Assembly (NCBI RefSeq): GCF_024606225.1
Contig: NZ_JAGRPU010000035.1
Span: forward strand, 1 to 57,376
From: Endozoicomonas sp. ISHI1
GTDB lineage: Bacteria; Pseudomonadota; Gammaproteobacteria; Pseudomonadales; Endozoicomonadaceae
DNA length: 57,376 nucleotides
Direction of reading: 5' to 3'
Part shown: positions 36,169 through 46,543 of the stretch, piece after piece
How the letters are laid out: each line of letters starts with the position of its first letter
How positions within the stretch are numbered: position 1 is the first letter of the stretch
Notes under the pieces: model-generated
What the model saw: the letters and a program-made list of their open reading frames with translations, nothing else
What the model was told of the DNA's origin: nothing
The model's database searches: none
Position numbers and translations under genes: made by a program

Positions 36169-36903
36169 TTATTTTCTGGGCGCATAATCAAAAACGTCAG
36201 AGTGCAGGTTTTTTTTCGGGAACCCATTTTCAATCATTACGTCATATGTCGCATAAACCATTTGTGGAGAGCCACTGATATAGGTCTGGCAATGGTGCAG
36301 CTTTTCTCGATCGGCCAGTATCGCTTCGTACAACAACCCATGACGTCCACACCAGTCATCTTCATGATTGGCTTCACTGACCACTGGATGATAATGAAGG
36401 CCCTGACCAGACCATTGCACAGGAAGGTTTGGCAAATAAAAGTCAGCTGGAGTTCTGGCTCCCCAGTAGAGATGGATCTCCCCATTATGATGGTGACGCA
36501 GGCAGTACTCGATCATGCTTTTCATTTGCGAAAAGCCGGTACCGGCAGCAATGAATAGCAGAGGTTGTTGTTTATCCATTGAGTCAGGGAGGTAGCAATT
36601 CCCGGCAGGCAAACTGATGTTCAACACACCTTCTTTTATTTCCCGAAAGAGCTGTTGAGAGTTCGGACTGCCTTTCAGCTGTTGAATGTGTAGCTCCAGA
36701 TGCTGCTGGTTTTCTTGCGGCGCTGAGGCAATAGAAAAACAATTGTTCTCATTATTCTGAAGGTGAACAATAAGATACTGGCCCGGGTAATAATCGGGCA
36801 AGCAGCCCGACCCGGTGGCCAGTTTGACACGGTAAATGTCGGAGCTGAGAAGCTGAGTATCGGCAACTGAGCATTGCAGCTTTGAAGACTCTGTTATCTG
36901 CAC
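36169..36903 (-). CDS. fre: NAD(P)H-flavin reductase family protein
   Basis: A 244-residue FAD-binding/ferredoxin-reductase-type protein. The flavin-binding PGQYLIVHL and CFSIASAPQ (family RPxS, with Arg-Pro replaced here), the NAD motif LLFIAAGTGFSQMKSMIEY and the C-terminal HSDVFDYAP follow Fre of E. coli, which reduces free flavins. It lies directly downstream of ubiD, as in E. coli and Pseudomonas. UbiD-type enzymes need prenylated FMN, so reduced flavin supply may be a shared theme, but that is inference. Confidence 0.87.
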   Translation of the reverse strand: MQITESSKLQCSVADTQLLSSDIYRVKLATGSGCLPDYYPGQYLIVHLQNNENNCFSIASAPQENQQHLELHIQQLKGSPNSQQLFREIKEGVLNISLPAGNCYLPDSMDKQQPLLFIAAGTGFSQMKSMIEYCLRHHHNGEIHLYWGARTPADFYLPNLPVQWSGQGLHYHPVVSEANHEDDWCGRHGLLYEAILADREKLHHCQTYISGSPQMVYATYDVMIENGFPKKNLHSDVFDYAPRK

Positions 36904-37020
36904 GATGCCTCCCTCCGGAATGTCACAGCCTGCAGGAATGCCTGGGGAATCCCTGCTGATTGCACTAAAAGTAACACTGTATCACAGGAAAACAGGTGAT
37001 AATCAGGAGTTTTAACCGCT

Positions 37021-38487
37021 TCAGTCTATACCTAAATCATCCCAGATTGCATCAACCTGATCTTTGACTTTCTGTGTCATGGTTATGGTCTGACCCCATT
37101 CCCTGTCGGTTTCTCCGGGCCACTTGTTCGTAGCATCAAAGCCCACCTTAGAACCAAGACCTGTAACCGGTGAAGCGAAATCCAGATAATCAATGGGGGT
37201 GTTTTCAACAAAGACGCTGTCCCTCTTGGGGTCCATACGTGTTGTCATGGCCCATATCACATCGTTCCAGTCCCTGGCATTGACATCATCGTCAGTAACA
37301 ATGACGAACTTGGTGTACATAAACTGTCTGAGAAATGACCATACACCGAGCATGACCCGTTTGGCATGACCCGGGTATTCCTTGCGCAGGGTGACTACCG
37401 CCATTCGGTAAGAACACCCTTCCGGTGGCAGATAAAAGTCCACGATTTCCGGGAACTGTTTTCTCAGAATGGGGACAAACACCTCATTCAGGGCAACTCC
37501 CAGAATGGCGGGCTCATCAGGAGGTCTGCCTGTGTAGGTGCTGTGATAGATGGGATCCCTTCTGTGAGTAATGCACTCTACAGTGAAGACCGGGAAGCGT
37601 TCGACTTCGTTGTAGTAACCCGTATGATCACCAAACGGGCCTTCGTCCGCCATCTCTCCCGGATAGATATGACCTTCCAGTATTATCTCGGCACTCGCAG
37701 GTACCTGGAGGTCATTGGTGATGCTTTTAACCAGTTCGGTTTTACTGCCTCTGAGCAAACCTGCAAAGGCATACTCTGAAAGGCTGTCAGGCACAGGGGT
37801 CACAGCGCCCAGGATAGTAGCAGGATCTGCGCCCAGGGCCACTGTGACAGGGAAAGGCTTGTCAGAGTCCTTCTGCTGCCAATCCCTGAAGTCCAGGGCA
37901 CCACCCCGGTGGGATAGCCAACGCATGATCAGTTTATTTTTACCGATCAGCTGTTGACGGTAGATTCCGAGGTTCTGTCGATCTTTTTCAGGACCTTTGG
38001 TGATGACCAGAGGCCAAGTGACCAGAGGGCCTGCATCGCCGGGCCAGCAGGTTTGAACAGGTATCCGGTTAAGATCGATCTCATCGCCTTTCAGCACGAC
38101 TTCCTGACAGGCGGCTTTGCTGACCACTTTGGGCCCCATGTTTAACACTTGTTTGAAGACAGGCAACTTTTTCAGAGCATCCCGGAAACCCTTGGGCGGG
38201 TCGGGTTCCTTCAAGTAGGCGAGGAGCTGACCTACCTCCTTAAGGGCGCTGACATTATCCTGTCCCATACCAAGAGCGACGCGGCGTTCAGTGCCAAATA
38301 GATTGGTCAGTACCGGCATGTCGTAGCCTTTCGGATTTTCGAAAAGCAGTGCCGGTCCTTTCTTGCGAAGGGTACGGTCGCTGATTTCGGTCATTTCCAG
38401 GTATGGATCGACTTCGGTCTTGATCCTGACGAGTTCACCCTGCTTTTCCAGTAGCTTGATGAAGTCCCGGAGGTCCCTGTATTTCAT
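37021..38487 (-). CDS. ubiD: 4-hydroxy-3-polyprenylbenzoate decarboxylase
   Basis: UbiD removes the carboxyl group from polyprenyl-hydroxybenzoate in ubiquinone synthesis, using prenylated FMN made by UbiX. The 488-residue length and signatures [21 protein letters not shown] (N-terminus, first 20 as [20 protein letters not shown]), [22 protein letters not shown] and [14 protein letters not shown] match E. coli UbiD. It is followed by fre and preceded by rho on the same strand. Confidence 0.96.
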   Translation of the reverse strand: MKYRDLRDFIKLLEKQGELVRIKTEVDPYLEMTEISDRTLRKKGPALLFENPKGYDMPVLTNLFGTERRVALGMGQDNVSALKEVGQLLAYLKEPDPPKGFRDALKKLPVFKQVLNMGPKVVSKAACQEVVLKGDEIDLNRIPVQTCWPGDAGPLVTWPLVITKGPEKDRQNLGIYRQQLIGKNKLIMRWLSHRGGALDFRDWQQKDSDKPFPVTVALGADPATILGAVTPVPDSLSEYAFAGLLRGSKTELVKSITNDLQVPASAEIILEGHIYPGEMADEGPFGDHTGYYNEVERFPVFTVECITHRRDPIYHSTYTGRPPDEPAILGVALNEVFVPILRKQFPEIVDFYLPPEGCSYRMAVVTLRKEYPGHAKRVMLGVWSFLRQFMYTKFVIVTDDDVNARDWNDVIWAMTTRMDPKRDSVFVENTPIDYLDFASPVTGLGSKVGFDATNKWPGETDREWGQTITMTQKVKDQVDAIWDDLGID

Positions 38488-38559
38488 TGGATGTGTAGGC
38501 TGCAGCTGAAAGAAGATAGGGATAGGGATAGGGCAGGCCTATCCCCGGAGAATGATGGA

Positions 38560-39819
38560 TTACTTCCGTTTCATAGACTGGAAGAATTCTTCATTGGTCT
38601 TGGTGTGCTTCATGCGATCCAACAGGAACTCAATAGCCCCGATTTCGTCCATTGGGTGCAGAATCTTACGCAGAATCCACATGCGCTGGAGTTCTTCTTC
38701 GGTCGTCAGGTAGTCTTCGCGACGAGTACCGGACTTGTTGAAGTTGATGGCAGGGAAGACACGCTTTTCCGCGATACGGCGGTCGAGGTTCAGTTCCATG
38801 TTACCGGTACCCTTGAATTCCTCAAAGATCACTTCGTCCATCTTGGAACCTGTGTCCACCAGGGCGGTAGCCATGATGGTCAGGCTGCCACCTTCTTCGA
38901 TGTTACGGGCAGCGCCAAAGAAACGCTTGGGGCGCTCAAGAGCGTGAGCATCAACACCACCGGTCAAAACTTTACCGGAAGAAGGAATAACCGTGTTGTA
39001 AGCACGAGCCAGACGGGTAATGGAGTCCAACAGGATTACTACGTCTTTCTTGTGTTCAACCAAACGCTTGGCCTTTTCCAGAACCATTTCAGCCACCTGC
39101 ACGTGGCGTGATGGAGGCTCGTCAAAGGTTGAGGCCACTACTTCACCACGTACGGAGCGGGCCATCTCGGTCACTTCCTCCGGACGCTCATCAATCAACA
39201 AAACGATCAGGTGGCATTCAGGGTTATTACGGGTGATATTGGCTGCAATATTTTGCAGCATCAGGGTTTTACCCGCCTTGGGTGGGGAAACGATCAGACC
39301 GCGCTGACCTTTACCGATGGGAGCCACCAGGTCGATGATACGACCCGTTAAATCTTCGGTAGAACCATTCCCCATTTCCATGACCAGACGGTCCTGTGGA
39401 AACAACGGAGTCAGGTTTTCAAATAGAATCTTATTACGAGCGTTTTCGGGCTGGTCAAAGTTAATTTCATTGACTTTTAGCAGTGCGAAATAGCGCTCAC
39501 CTTCCTTAGGGGGTCGAATTTTACCCGCAATGCTATCGCCGGTTCTCAGATTGAATCGACGAATTTGACTGGGTGAAACATAAATATCGTCAGGACCCGC
39601 CAGATAAGAACTGTCGGAAGAACGCAGGAAGCCGAAGCCATCCTGAAGGATCTCAAGAACACCATCGCCATAGATGTCTTCCCCGCTGCGGGCATGGCGC
39701 TTCAGGATTGAGAAAATTACGTCCTGCTTCCGGGAACGGGCCAGATTCTCAAGGCCCATCTCATTAGCGATCGCCAGAAGTTCAGGAACAGATTTTTTTT
39801 TCAGTTCGGTAAGATGCAT
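38560..39819 (-). CDS. rho: transcription termination factor Rho
   Basis: Rho is the hexameric RNA helicase that ends transcription at unstructured C-rich RNA. The 419-residue protein has the E. coli length: N-terminal [18 protein letters not shown], the RNA-binding cold-shock domain [20 protein letters not shown], Walker A SPPKAGKT and the Q-loop/R-loop region. The long 590-base region upstream may hold an autoregulatory leader. It stands between trxA and ubiD, as in Pseudomonas. Confidence 0.98.
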   Translation of the reverse strand: MHLTELKKKSVPELLAIANEMGLENLARSRKQDVIFSILKRHARSGEDIYGDGVLEILQDGFGFLRSSDSSYLAGPDDIYVSPSQIRRFNLRTGDSIAGKIRPPKEGERYFALLKVNEINFDQPENARNKILFENLTPLFPQDRLVMEMGNGSTEDLTGRIIDLVAPIGKGQRGLIVSPPKAGKTLMLQNIAANITRNNPECHLIVLLIDERPEEVTEMARSVRGEVVASTFDEPPSRHVQVAEMVLEKAKRLVEHKKDVVILLDSITRLARAYNTVIPSSGKVLTGGVDAHALERPKRFFGAARNIEEGGSLTIMATALVDTGSKMDEVIFEEFKGTGNMELNLDRRIAEKRVFPAINFNKSGTRREDYLTTEEELQRMWILRKILHPMDEIGAIEFLLDRMKHTKTNEEFFQSMKRK

Positions 39820-40408
39820 AAGAGTTCGCGAACGTTAAATTGAAAGGTAATGGCCGTCGTAGTTGCAGGAAGATCAGATATTATTGAGATTATTATATTC
39901 AGCATCGTTTAATATCGATGCCTGCCTAAGCTCATTAAAAAAACGGCTTTCAAGCTTAAACCTGTAAATCTGGAAGGCTAGCTCGAAACAAACGTGGCCG
40001 GAGTATTCTCTACTGCTTATCAGAAGGGCCGCCAAGCCTCCAGAAACACACTCAACAGTCATACCTGAAACAAGCAGATCTGATAACTCCTGAATTCACA
40101 GTCTATATCCTTTTCTGGAAAATAATCAAGAACTCCTGCCGAGTCAACTTTTCAGAAGCTTTTTGTTGAGAAATATTTCCCGTTGGAGCAAGCATAAAAA
40201 AAGCTATTACAAACCTGATTTTTTTTGATTTCCATGAGCCTCATTCTGAGGATGATGGTTGGACAAAAGACTATCTGTGCAGGAGATAACACCCGGTGCT
40301 ATGAAACCAGCGAGATGATTTTCACCATCCCGCTGGCTTTTCCGGAAATCTTTTAAGCCAGAGTCCCGGAAAGTCTCTGACGCTTCTGAAGCAGAAAGGT
40401 CAATCCTG
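39820..40408 (-). other. rho 5' region / trxA-rho intergenic
   Basis: About 590 bases upstream of rho. Apart from the hairpin near 40307 no gene or known RNA was recognised. A minus-strand frame of 72 codons (40207-40425) overlaps the trxA stop and has no family resemblance. In E. coli rho is preceded by an autoregulated leader, and this segment is a candidate for the same role. Confidence 0.5.
40307..40336. terminator. terminator after trxA
   Basis: An 11-bp stem with one mismatch (CCAGCGAGATG/CATCCCGCTGG) and an 8-nt loop lies about 70 bases after the trxA stop. On the minus strand it is followed by TTTC, on the plus strand by CTTTT. It would separate trxA from rho. Confidence 0.65.
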
Positions 40409-40732
40409 CTACAGGTTGCTGTCAAGAAATGCTGTCAGCTGAGACTTGGACAGGGCTCCAACCTTGGTCGCTTCGACATTGCCGCCTTTAAACAGCATCA
40501 GCGTCGGAATGCCGCGCACGCCATACTTTGGAGGTGTGGCTTCGTTGTCATCAATGTTCAGTTTACAGATTTTCAACTTGCCATCGTAGTCCTGTGCGAT
40601 TTCGTCCAGCACGGGTGCGATCATTTTGCAGGGCCCACACCATTCAGCCCAGTAGTCGACCAGTACAGGTCCTTCTGCCTTCAGCACGTCCTCTTCGAAG
40701 GTAGCGTCTGTCACATTGACAATTTCGCTCAT
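40409..40732 (-). CDS. trxA: thioredoxin 1
   Basis: The 107-residue protein is a standard thioredoxin: active site W31-C32-G33-P34-C35, the buried Asp in LVDYWAEW and the cis-Pro in GIPTLMLF. It reduces disulfides in cytoplasmic proteins such as ribonucleotide reductase. It lies next to rho, the conserved order in gammaproteobacteria. GGAGATCC is upstream of the start. Confidence 0.98.
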   Translation of the reverse strand: MSEIVNVTDATFEEDVLKAEGPVLVDYWAEWCGPCKMIAPVLDEIAQDYDGKLKICKLNIDDNEATPPKYGVRGIPTLMLFKGGNVEATKVGALSKSQLTAFLDSNL

Positions 40733-41216
40733 GGAATGGATCTCCTAGCCATTTTGCTTAATGTCAGAGCACGAATCATAGCAAAGGGATGATCCCCGAA
40801 ACAAATTCGTTACTCCGATTTAATTTTTGGAGGGGTAGTTTACAGAGTTATGTCTGTTTGTATACGGCTGTCAGCCTGAATCAGATTTTGCTGCCCGTAA
40901 ATTTATGACTCATGGGATGTATATTCTTCATCACCGGAAGATTGAAAACAGTTTTTTTCCTGTCACGAAATATCTGCCAAAACAGGTAATCGAAGGCTTG
41001 AAGGAGAAGCTGTCTGGTTTACAGTACTGACAGGCTAACAGTAAATGTGCTGTAACCACAGCCTTCTGTTATATTGCTGATTTATGTAGCCAGCGCCATG
41101 ATTGGCATGACAAAAACTGATTGTCTGGTCATGGCCTGATTATTCAACCAACCGTCAGCTCACTGGATTCCAGGTGAAAAAAGCCGGACTGTGCGGGAGT
41201 GTCGAAGAAGAACATT
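40733..41216. other. trxA/ppx intergenic region
   Basis: About 480 bases between divergent trxA and ppx. No coding frame or RNA was recognised. ppk, the polyphosphate kinase gene commonly beside ppx, is absent here. Confidence 0.5.
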
Positions 41217-42713
41217 ATGACAGACCAGGGTCGTATTGAGTCCAACAGCCAGCCCCTTGTGGCAGCTATTGATCTGGGTTCCAACAGCTTTCACATGATT
41301 GTCGCCAAGGTGGAACAGGGGGAAATCAGGCCGATTGAACGGCTTGGAGAAAAAGTGCAACTGGCTGCTGGTCTGAGTAAGGATGACCGTCTCTCTGAAC
41401 AGGCCATGGCCAGAGGATTGAATTGCCTGGCACAGTTTGCCCAGTATATGTCCGGAAGGCACTTTCAGGCACTCCGGGTGGTGGGCACCAATGCTCTTAG
41501 AAAAGCGAAGAACAGCGGCGAATTTGTCGAAAATGCTGAAAAAATCCTCAACCATCCTATTGAAATTATTGCCGGTCGGGAAGAAGCCCGCCTGATCTAT
41601 CTGGGCGTGGCTCAGACTCAATCAGACGACAACGATCGTCGGGTCGTAGTGGATATTGGTGGTGGCAGTACCGAGCTGATTGTGGGCGAGCGTTTCGAAC
41701 CCAGGCTGCTTGAAAGTCTTCATATGGGTTGTGTCGCTTATACCGATCGTTTTTTTCCAGGCGGAGAGCTATCCTCTGAACGCTTTCAGTCAGCTTATTA
41801 TGCGGCCCGCCTGGAACTTCTGAACATTGAACAAGCCTACAAGAACCTTGGCTGGGTGGATGCTGTGGGCTCCTCTGGCTCTATCCGGGCAGTGAGTTCG
41901 ATTCTCTCAGCCATGGGTCATGGTGAAATCATTACCCGGACAAAAATGAACATGCTCAAAAGTCAGGTTCTGGAATTCTCTCATACTGGCAGAGTGCGCT
42001 TCCCCAGCCTGAAACCGGATCGTCAGGCTATCTTCCCTGCCGGGCTGGCGATTTTAATGGCATGTTTTGACGCCTTTGAGATAGAAAGGATGCAATACTC
42101 CGAGGGTGCTCTTCGGGAGGGCGTTCTTTATGACATGTTAGGACGGGATCGCCATGAAGATGTCAGGGGCCGAACCCTATCAGCATTGATGAAACGCTAT
42201 CATGTTGACCTCACCAATGCCGAGGGCATAAATCGTTACGCACTGACCTGTTTTGACCAAGTCAGCCAGAGTTGGAGGCTGGAGGCTTCTGATCGGGAGC
42301 TTCTGAACTGGGCTTCACTGGTTTGCGAAGTGGGTCTGGATATTTCACATTCACAATACAACCGTCATGGCGCTTATCTGATCCAGCACTCGGATCTGAT
42401 GGGTTTCAATAAAGAGCAGCAGAGAAAGCTGGCTCTTTTGGTACACGCGCATCGAAGGACGATTCCGAAAGGCTTGCTTGAACATTCAGACAGCAATCTG
42501 CTGTTAAAGCTGACAGTCCTCCTGCGTATGGGGATTGTGCTTAATCATATACGAAGCAGCACATTCTCCCATTATGACTTAAAAGCAGGCAACCGTGCTT
42601 TAAGTGTTGGCTTTGAATCAGGTTGGCTAAAAGATCACCCCCTGACGGCAGCCGACTTTGAGCGAGAAAAAATGTATCTGAATAAAGTCGGCTTCAAATT
42701 AAGTGTTAACTGA
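41217..42713 (+). CDS. ppx: exopolyphosphatase / guanosine pentaphosphatase family
   Basis: Ppx releases orthophosphate from polyphosphate ends, and related enzymes act on pppGpp. The product is about 498 residues with the actin-like ATPase fold: VAAIDLGSNSFHMIVA, TNALRKAKNS, VVVDIGGGSTELIVGE and a C-terminal HD-like helical region (LVCEVGLDISHSQYNRHG). I chose ATG 41217 over a GTG at 41199 because GAAGAAG lies at a better distance. Its 3' end overlaps the convergent phosphate transporter gene by 15 bases. Confidence 0.94.
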   Translation: MTDQGRIESNSQPLVAAIDLGSNSFHMIVAKVEQGEIRPIERLGEKVQLAAGLSKDDRLSEQAMARGLNCLAQFAQYMSGRHFQALRVVGTNALRKAKNSGEFVENAEKILNHPIEIIAGREEARLIYLGVAQTQSDDNDRRVVVDIGGGSTELIVGERFEPRLLESLHMGCVAYTDRFFPGGELSSERFQSAYYAARLELLNIEQAYKNLGWVDAVGSSGSIRAVSSILSAMGHGEIITRTKMNMLKSQVLEFSHTGRVRFPSLKPDRQAIFPAGLAILMACFDAFEIERMQYSEGALREGVLYDMLGRDRHEDVRGRTLSALMKRYHVDLTNAEGINRYALTCFDQVSQSWRLEASDRELLNWASLVCEVGLDISHSQYNRHGAYLIQHSDLMGFNKEQQRKLALLVHAHRRTIPKGLLEHSDSNLLLKLTVLLRMGIVLNHIRSSTFSHYDLKAGNRALSVGFESGWLKDHPLTAADFEREKMYLNKVGFKLSVN

Positions 42714-44567
42714 TTGACCAGGGGACTGGTCCGAAGACATATCAAACTCCTGATACTCTTCCTTGTCCCTTGTAAGCATGATAACGGCGCCATCAATCAG
42801 GTTGGTACAGGCATCGTGAACGTGAGCGCTGTCATTCAATAGCGAGCTGGCGATAAATGGGTCGACCTGTCCTGAGCGAATCAGTTCGTTCAGAGTCTCG
42901 TTGGTTTGACTGTCTCGTTCTCTGAGTTCTTGCTTCAGTTGGTCTGCGTGTTCGCGGATATGGCTGTAGCTGCGTCGAACGCCCAAAATGTCAACCAGTT
43001 TCAGAACAGAAGCCAGGCAAAGCCTAAGTTGATTGTACTGTTCCCGAATCTGCTCGTTTTCCGACTTGGTGTATTTGCCCATATTCTTATAGATATGCTT
43101 TACGTGCTTGATGGCCTGAACAAAGTCACGACAGGCCACCTTCAGGGCGAACAGCTCCTGGGCTTGTTGCCTGGGGAGTTTGCCCTCCAGGGCGCCAGAG
43201 TACTGGACAATATCTGCGTAGATACCTTTTATGTGCCGAATATAAAGCTCCTTGATCGTCCAGGGCTGATCATCCCTGCGCCAGCTCTGAACCAACTCTT
43301 CAAGGTTGTCGGACTCACGAAGCTTTTCACCACTGAGATAAATGCCATAACAGATCAACTCCAGAGTATTGCGATAGAGATGCCCACATTCCTTGGTAAT
43401 CGCTCTCAATGCGGTGTCGGGATAACTGAGTGTGACCGGGTTCAGATAAATAGCTCTATTTACCTTCGGAGATTCATCTTCTGCAAGATTCAACGGAACC
43501 TGTGGTGTGTTATCAATAAAGAGCTTCTGCAGCCAATGCACCATTTTATTGAGGAATGGTAAAAGGACCATAATACCAATGATGTTGAACAGGCTATGAA
43601 AGATGGCCAGCTTCAGGGTGTAGTTATTCGCTGCGATACCATAAACGGAAGCCAGATAGTCCACTGTCCCCATCAGAGGTTCGAGAGCAGCAATAGCAAT
43701 GATTGCAGTGACGACATTAAAAGCAAGGTGAGCAACAGCCAGTCTTTTCCCTTCTGCATTGGCACTGATGGCTCCAAGGATGGCTGTGATGGTGGTGCCA
43801 ATATTTGAGCCGATGGCCAGAGCCAGAGCATTCTCGTAGCTGAGCTGGCCCGCAGCAAGAGCCGAGAATGTCAAAACCATTGTTGCGTTGGTTGACTGCA
43901 TAATGATGGTGGCCAGCATACCTAACCCGGTATACACCAGCACCCCAAAAAAGCCCCGCATGGCAAATTCAGCCAGATCAATGGAGCTTTTGAAGGCATC
44001 AAAGCCCACCTTCATGTAGTGGATACCCAGGAACAGAAAGCCTATGCCAAGAAGAATGTAGCCTAATCCATTAATATTCTTGTGTTTGTTGGATTTCAGG
44101 AGCAGTCCTATCACCAACAGAGGCATGGCATAGGCTGACAATTTAACCTTCAAGCCGAAGAGAGCCACCAACCAGGCACCGGCTGTACTGCCGAGGTTGG
44201 CACCAAAAATAATCCCGATGCCTGCCGTCAGCCCTATCAGACCGGCACTGAGAAAGGAAATGACGATAACCGAAACCAGAGAGCTGGATTGCAGAAAAGC
44301 GGTGGAAATTACGCCAAAGGACAGGCTTTTCCAGACCTTGTCGGTAGTTTTCTTCAGCAGGGCTTCAAGAAGCCCCCCGGTATAAACCTTGAAGCCCTGC
44401 TCCAGATAAACCATGCCAAACAAAAAAATAGCAACACCGGCCGCTATCTCACGAAACTCTGGGCTGACCCAGAAACCGTAGATCAGCATTACGATGATAG
44501 AGGGCAGAAAAAGCCGGCTTAACATGCCTGATTGAAAACTCATAAGCATTCCGAACACTGACTTCAT
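42699..44567 (-). CDS. Na/Pi cotransporter family protein with PhoU-like domain
   Basis: The 622-residue inner-membrane protein has about eight transmembrane helices with the two inverted QSS repeats of Na/Pi cotransporters (AFLQSSSLVSVIVISF and IIMQSTNATMVLTFSA). A C-terminal PhoU-like helical domain of about 200 residues follows, as in YjbB. It moves phosphate with sodium, and YjbB is associated with phosphate export in E. coli. It converges on and overlaps ppx, which makes phosphate, so the pair could be related in function. Confidence 0.9.
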   Translation of the reverse strand: MKSVFGMLMSFQSGMLSRLFLPSIIVMLIYGFWVSPEFREIAAGVAIFLFGMVYLEQGFKVYTGGLLEALLKKTTDKVWKSLSFGVISTAFLQSSSLVSVIVISFLSAGLIGLTAGIGIIFGANLGSTAGAWLVALFGLKVKLSAYAMPLLVIGLLLKSNKHKNINGLGYILLGIGFLFLGIHYMKVGFDAFKSSIDLAEFAMRGFFGVLVYTGLGMLATIIMQSTNATMVLTFSALAAGQLSYENALALAIGSNIGTTITAILGAISANAEGKRLAVAHLAFNVVTAIIAIAALEPLMGTVDYLASVYGIAANNYTLKLAIFHSLFNIIGIMVLLPFLNKMVHWLQKLFIDNTPQVPLNLAEDESPKVNRAIYLNPVTLSYPDTALRAITKECGHLYRNTLELICYGIYLSGEKLRESDNLEELVQSWRRDDQPWTIKELYIRHIKGIYADIVQYSGALEGKLPRQQAQELFALKVACRDFVQAIKHVKHIYKNMGKYTKSENEQIREQYNQLRLCLASVLKLVDILGVRRSYSHIREHADQLKQELRERDSQTNETLNELIRSGQVDPFIASSLLNDSAHVHDACTNLIDGAVIMLTRDKEEYQEFDMSSDQSPGQSVNT

Positions 44568-44808
44568 TAACGTTCTTATCGGCGTGTTGGTTCGGACTTT
44601 TCAATTAATTTATCTGTCGTAAAACTGTCACTAAAGAGTCAGGACTAAGGCCCGATAATATGGGTTCCTGAGGTTCCACTGCCTGATCCGCAGGGTGCAA
44701 CAGCCTCATAGGAATAGATGACGAAGATGAGAAACATTCAAAGGGCTGTGACGGCAAGTTTCATGACAGGGAACTTCGTGCAGATAGTTGAGTAACAAGG
44801 TTAGGAAG

Positions 44809-45003
44809 ATGGCCGGAAATCTGATAGTTAAAGATCGAATCACCTGCGAGCAGGGGCGATTATATCAATGCCTGCGAAATGGTCGAATCAAAGTACTGAT
44901 GGACAATGGCGAAGTCAGAGAGTATTTCGCCAAAGATCTGGTGGCCACGCTGGCCTCCAGTCCGGTGGCAGAGCTTTCCAAAAGAGGTCGTCTAAAACAG
45001 TGA
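44809..45003 (+). CDS. small basic protein of unknown function
   Basis: A 64-residue protein with a beta-rich look (LIVKDRITCEQGRLYQCL, IKVLMDNGEVREYF), like a short SH3/KOW-type barrel, and a basic C-terminus. AGGAAG precedes the ATG, and a clear terminator follows. It could bind nucleic acid, but no family was recognised. Confidence 0.6.
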   Translation: MAGNLIVKDRITCEQGRLYQCLRNGRIKVLMDNGEVREYFAKDLVATLASSPVAELSKRGRLKQ

Positions 45004-45032
45004 TAGAAGTGGCAAAAGTACATAAACACACC

Positions 45033-45058
45033 AGGGCCTGCTTTTTTCAGGCCTTTTG
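45033..45058 (+). terminator. Rho-independent terminator
   Basis: GGCCTG, a loop, and CAGGCC followed by TTTTG lie 31 bases after the small gene's stop. They mark its transcript end in front of convergent ubiF-like gene. Confidence 0.7.
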
Positions 45059-45086
45059 TGTAACATCTACCCGCCCGATCAAAAGT

Positions 45087-46346
45087 TTACGACGATTTTG
45101 CTAATTCAGCTTGTCGACCAGAAATGCCCATAGCGTATTTCATGACTTCCTTAACAGCTGGCCTTGATTTCCCGGCAATACCCAATGCAAGGTTTCTCAG
45201 AACCTTCAGAGGCACATTACTGTTGCTGAAAGCGAGATAGAAAGCGTCCATGGTACTCATCATAAGTTGATTATCTCTGCGACGAGCCTTTTCATAACGC
45301 GACAATACTTTCTTACTACCCAGAGACCGACCCGCATGATAAGCATCGGTCAGTATCTCTGCCAGCCAGGCAACGTCCTGAAAGCCCAGGTTGACACCCT
45401 GACCCGCAAGAGGGTTGATGGTGTGTGCGGCATCGCCCGCAAGTACCACACCATTGGCGAAATAGTTCATGGCATGTCGACGAGCCAGCGGGAACGATCC
45501 TCTCTCGTGCAGTTTAATCAACGGTGGTAACTCTTTAGGAAAAGTCGTTGAAAGTTCTTCCAGAAACTCACTGTCTGGCAGTTTCATGAGTTTATGGACA
45601 TTCTCTGGCAGGTTATACCAGACAATAGACGCATAACTTTTGCCATCAACATCAGCCATTGGAAGAAAGGCTTCCGGTCCCGTGGCAGTGAACGCCTGCC
45701 AGGTAATGTCCTGTAAGCCCCCTTCAATCTCAACAGTCGCCACCAGGCACTGTTGCTCATATTCACGAGTGTCCAGACGAATATTGGCCTGTTCCCTGAC
45801 CCTGGACTGAGCACCATCAGCCCCAATAAGCAAATCCGCGGTAAATACATTGCCATCCTGCAGCGTGACTTCAGGCTTTTCACCTCTGAGATTCATGCTT
45901 TCAATGGTTGCAGGGGCAAACACCGATACCGATTCTATGTCTTCGAGCCTTTTTAAAAGACCCAGCTGAGTGACACGGTTCTCGACAATAAAACCCAACT
46001 GTTCATGCCTGATATCTGCCGCGTTGAAGATAATTTGATTAGGCCGTTTATCCAGCTCTTTGCCGACCGGGGAGTATAGTTTCTCCCACACAGCCATGCG
46101 TCGATAAGGGCACATCCTCATGGTTTCCATATACGGCCAGGCACCCAGATTTTTCAGAATCTGCCCGGATGCGTAGCTCAGTGCCGATACTCTCAGATCC
46201 GGTAACTGATCGGGTTTGAATGCTGACGGTAAGGCCCGGTCAAAAACCGCCACCCGAATACCTTTGAGGCCCAAAGCACACGCAATTGCGGCACCCACCA
46301 TGCCTGCGCCAACCACCATTACATCGTAGTGTTCTGATTTCGTCAT
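45087..46346 (-). CDS. ubiF: FAD-dependent ubiquinone hydroxylase, UbiF-like
   Basis: A 419-residue UbiH/UbiF/UbiI family monooxygenase with the FAD GxGxxG motif VMVVGAGMVGAAIACAL, the DG motif LLIGADGAQSRVRE and the GD motif VLAGDAAHTINPLAGQGVNL. It is closest to UbiF (C6 hydroxylation in ubiquinone synthesis): DLRVSALSYAS, MRMCPYRRMAVWE, WQAFTATGPEAFLP and ASIVWYNLP match. The exact ring position cannot be proved from sequence. It is a single gene between convergent neighbours. Confidence 0.87.
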   Translation of the reverse strand: MTKSEHYDVMVVGAGMVGAAIACALGLKGIRVAVFDRALPSAFKPDQLPDLRVSALSYASGQILKNLGAWPYMETMRMCPYRRMAVWEKLYSPVGKELDKRPNQIIFNAADIRHEQLGFIVENRVTQLGLLKRLEDIESVSVFAPATIESMNLRGEKPEVTLQDGNVFTADLLIGADGAQSRVREQANIRLDTREYEQQCLVATVEIEGGLQDITWQAFTATGPEAFLPMADVDGKSYASIVWYNLPENVHKLMKLPDSEFLEELSTTFPKELPPLIKLHERGSFPLARRHAMNYFANGVVLAGDAAHTINPLAGQGVNLGFQDVAWLAEILTDAYHAGRSLGSKKVLSRYEKARRRDNQLMMSTMDAFYLAFSNSNVPLKVLRNLALGIAGKSRPAVKEVMKYAMGISGRQAELAKSS

Positions 46347-46543
46347 AGCCTGAAACTTCCCGTTAGCCCGCAGTCTTTGGATAACCGGCTTATATGACCA
46401 CAGGGCGAATGAATGCTCAACTATCCGGCTCGAGAAGGCTATCGCAGCATCTCAAAAAGAAAAATCCATTTTCTTGCATATCAATCAACTACTGCTAAAA
46501 ACATTGTGCTCATAAACAAAAATCCACTGATTGGAGTATTCAA

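Noticed and set aside
40207-40425. A 72-codon minus-strand frame between trxA and rho
   Set aside because: It overlaps the trxA stop and spans the terminator hairpin; composition looks non-coding.
44809-45003. Translation initiation factor or KOW-domain protein
   Set aside because: The beta-rich look is suggestive only; no diagnostic motif could be seen, so no function was assigned.
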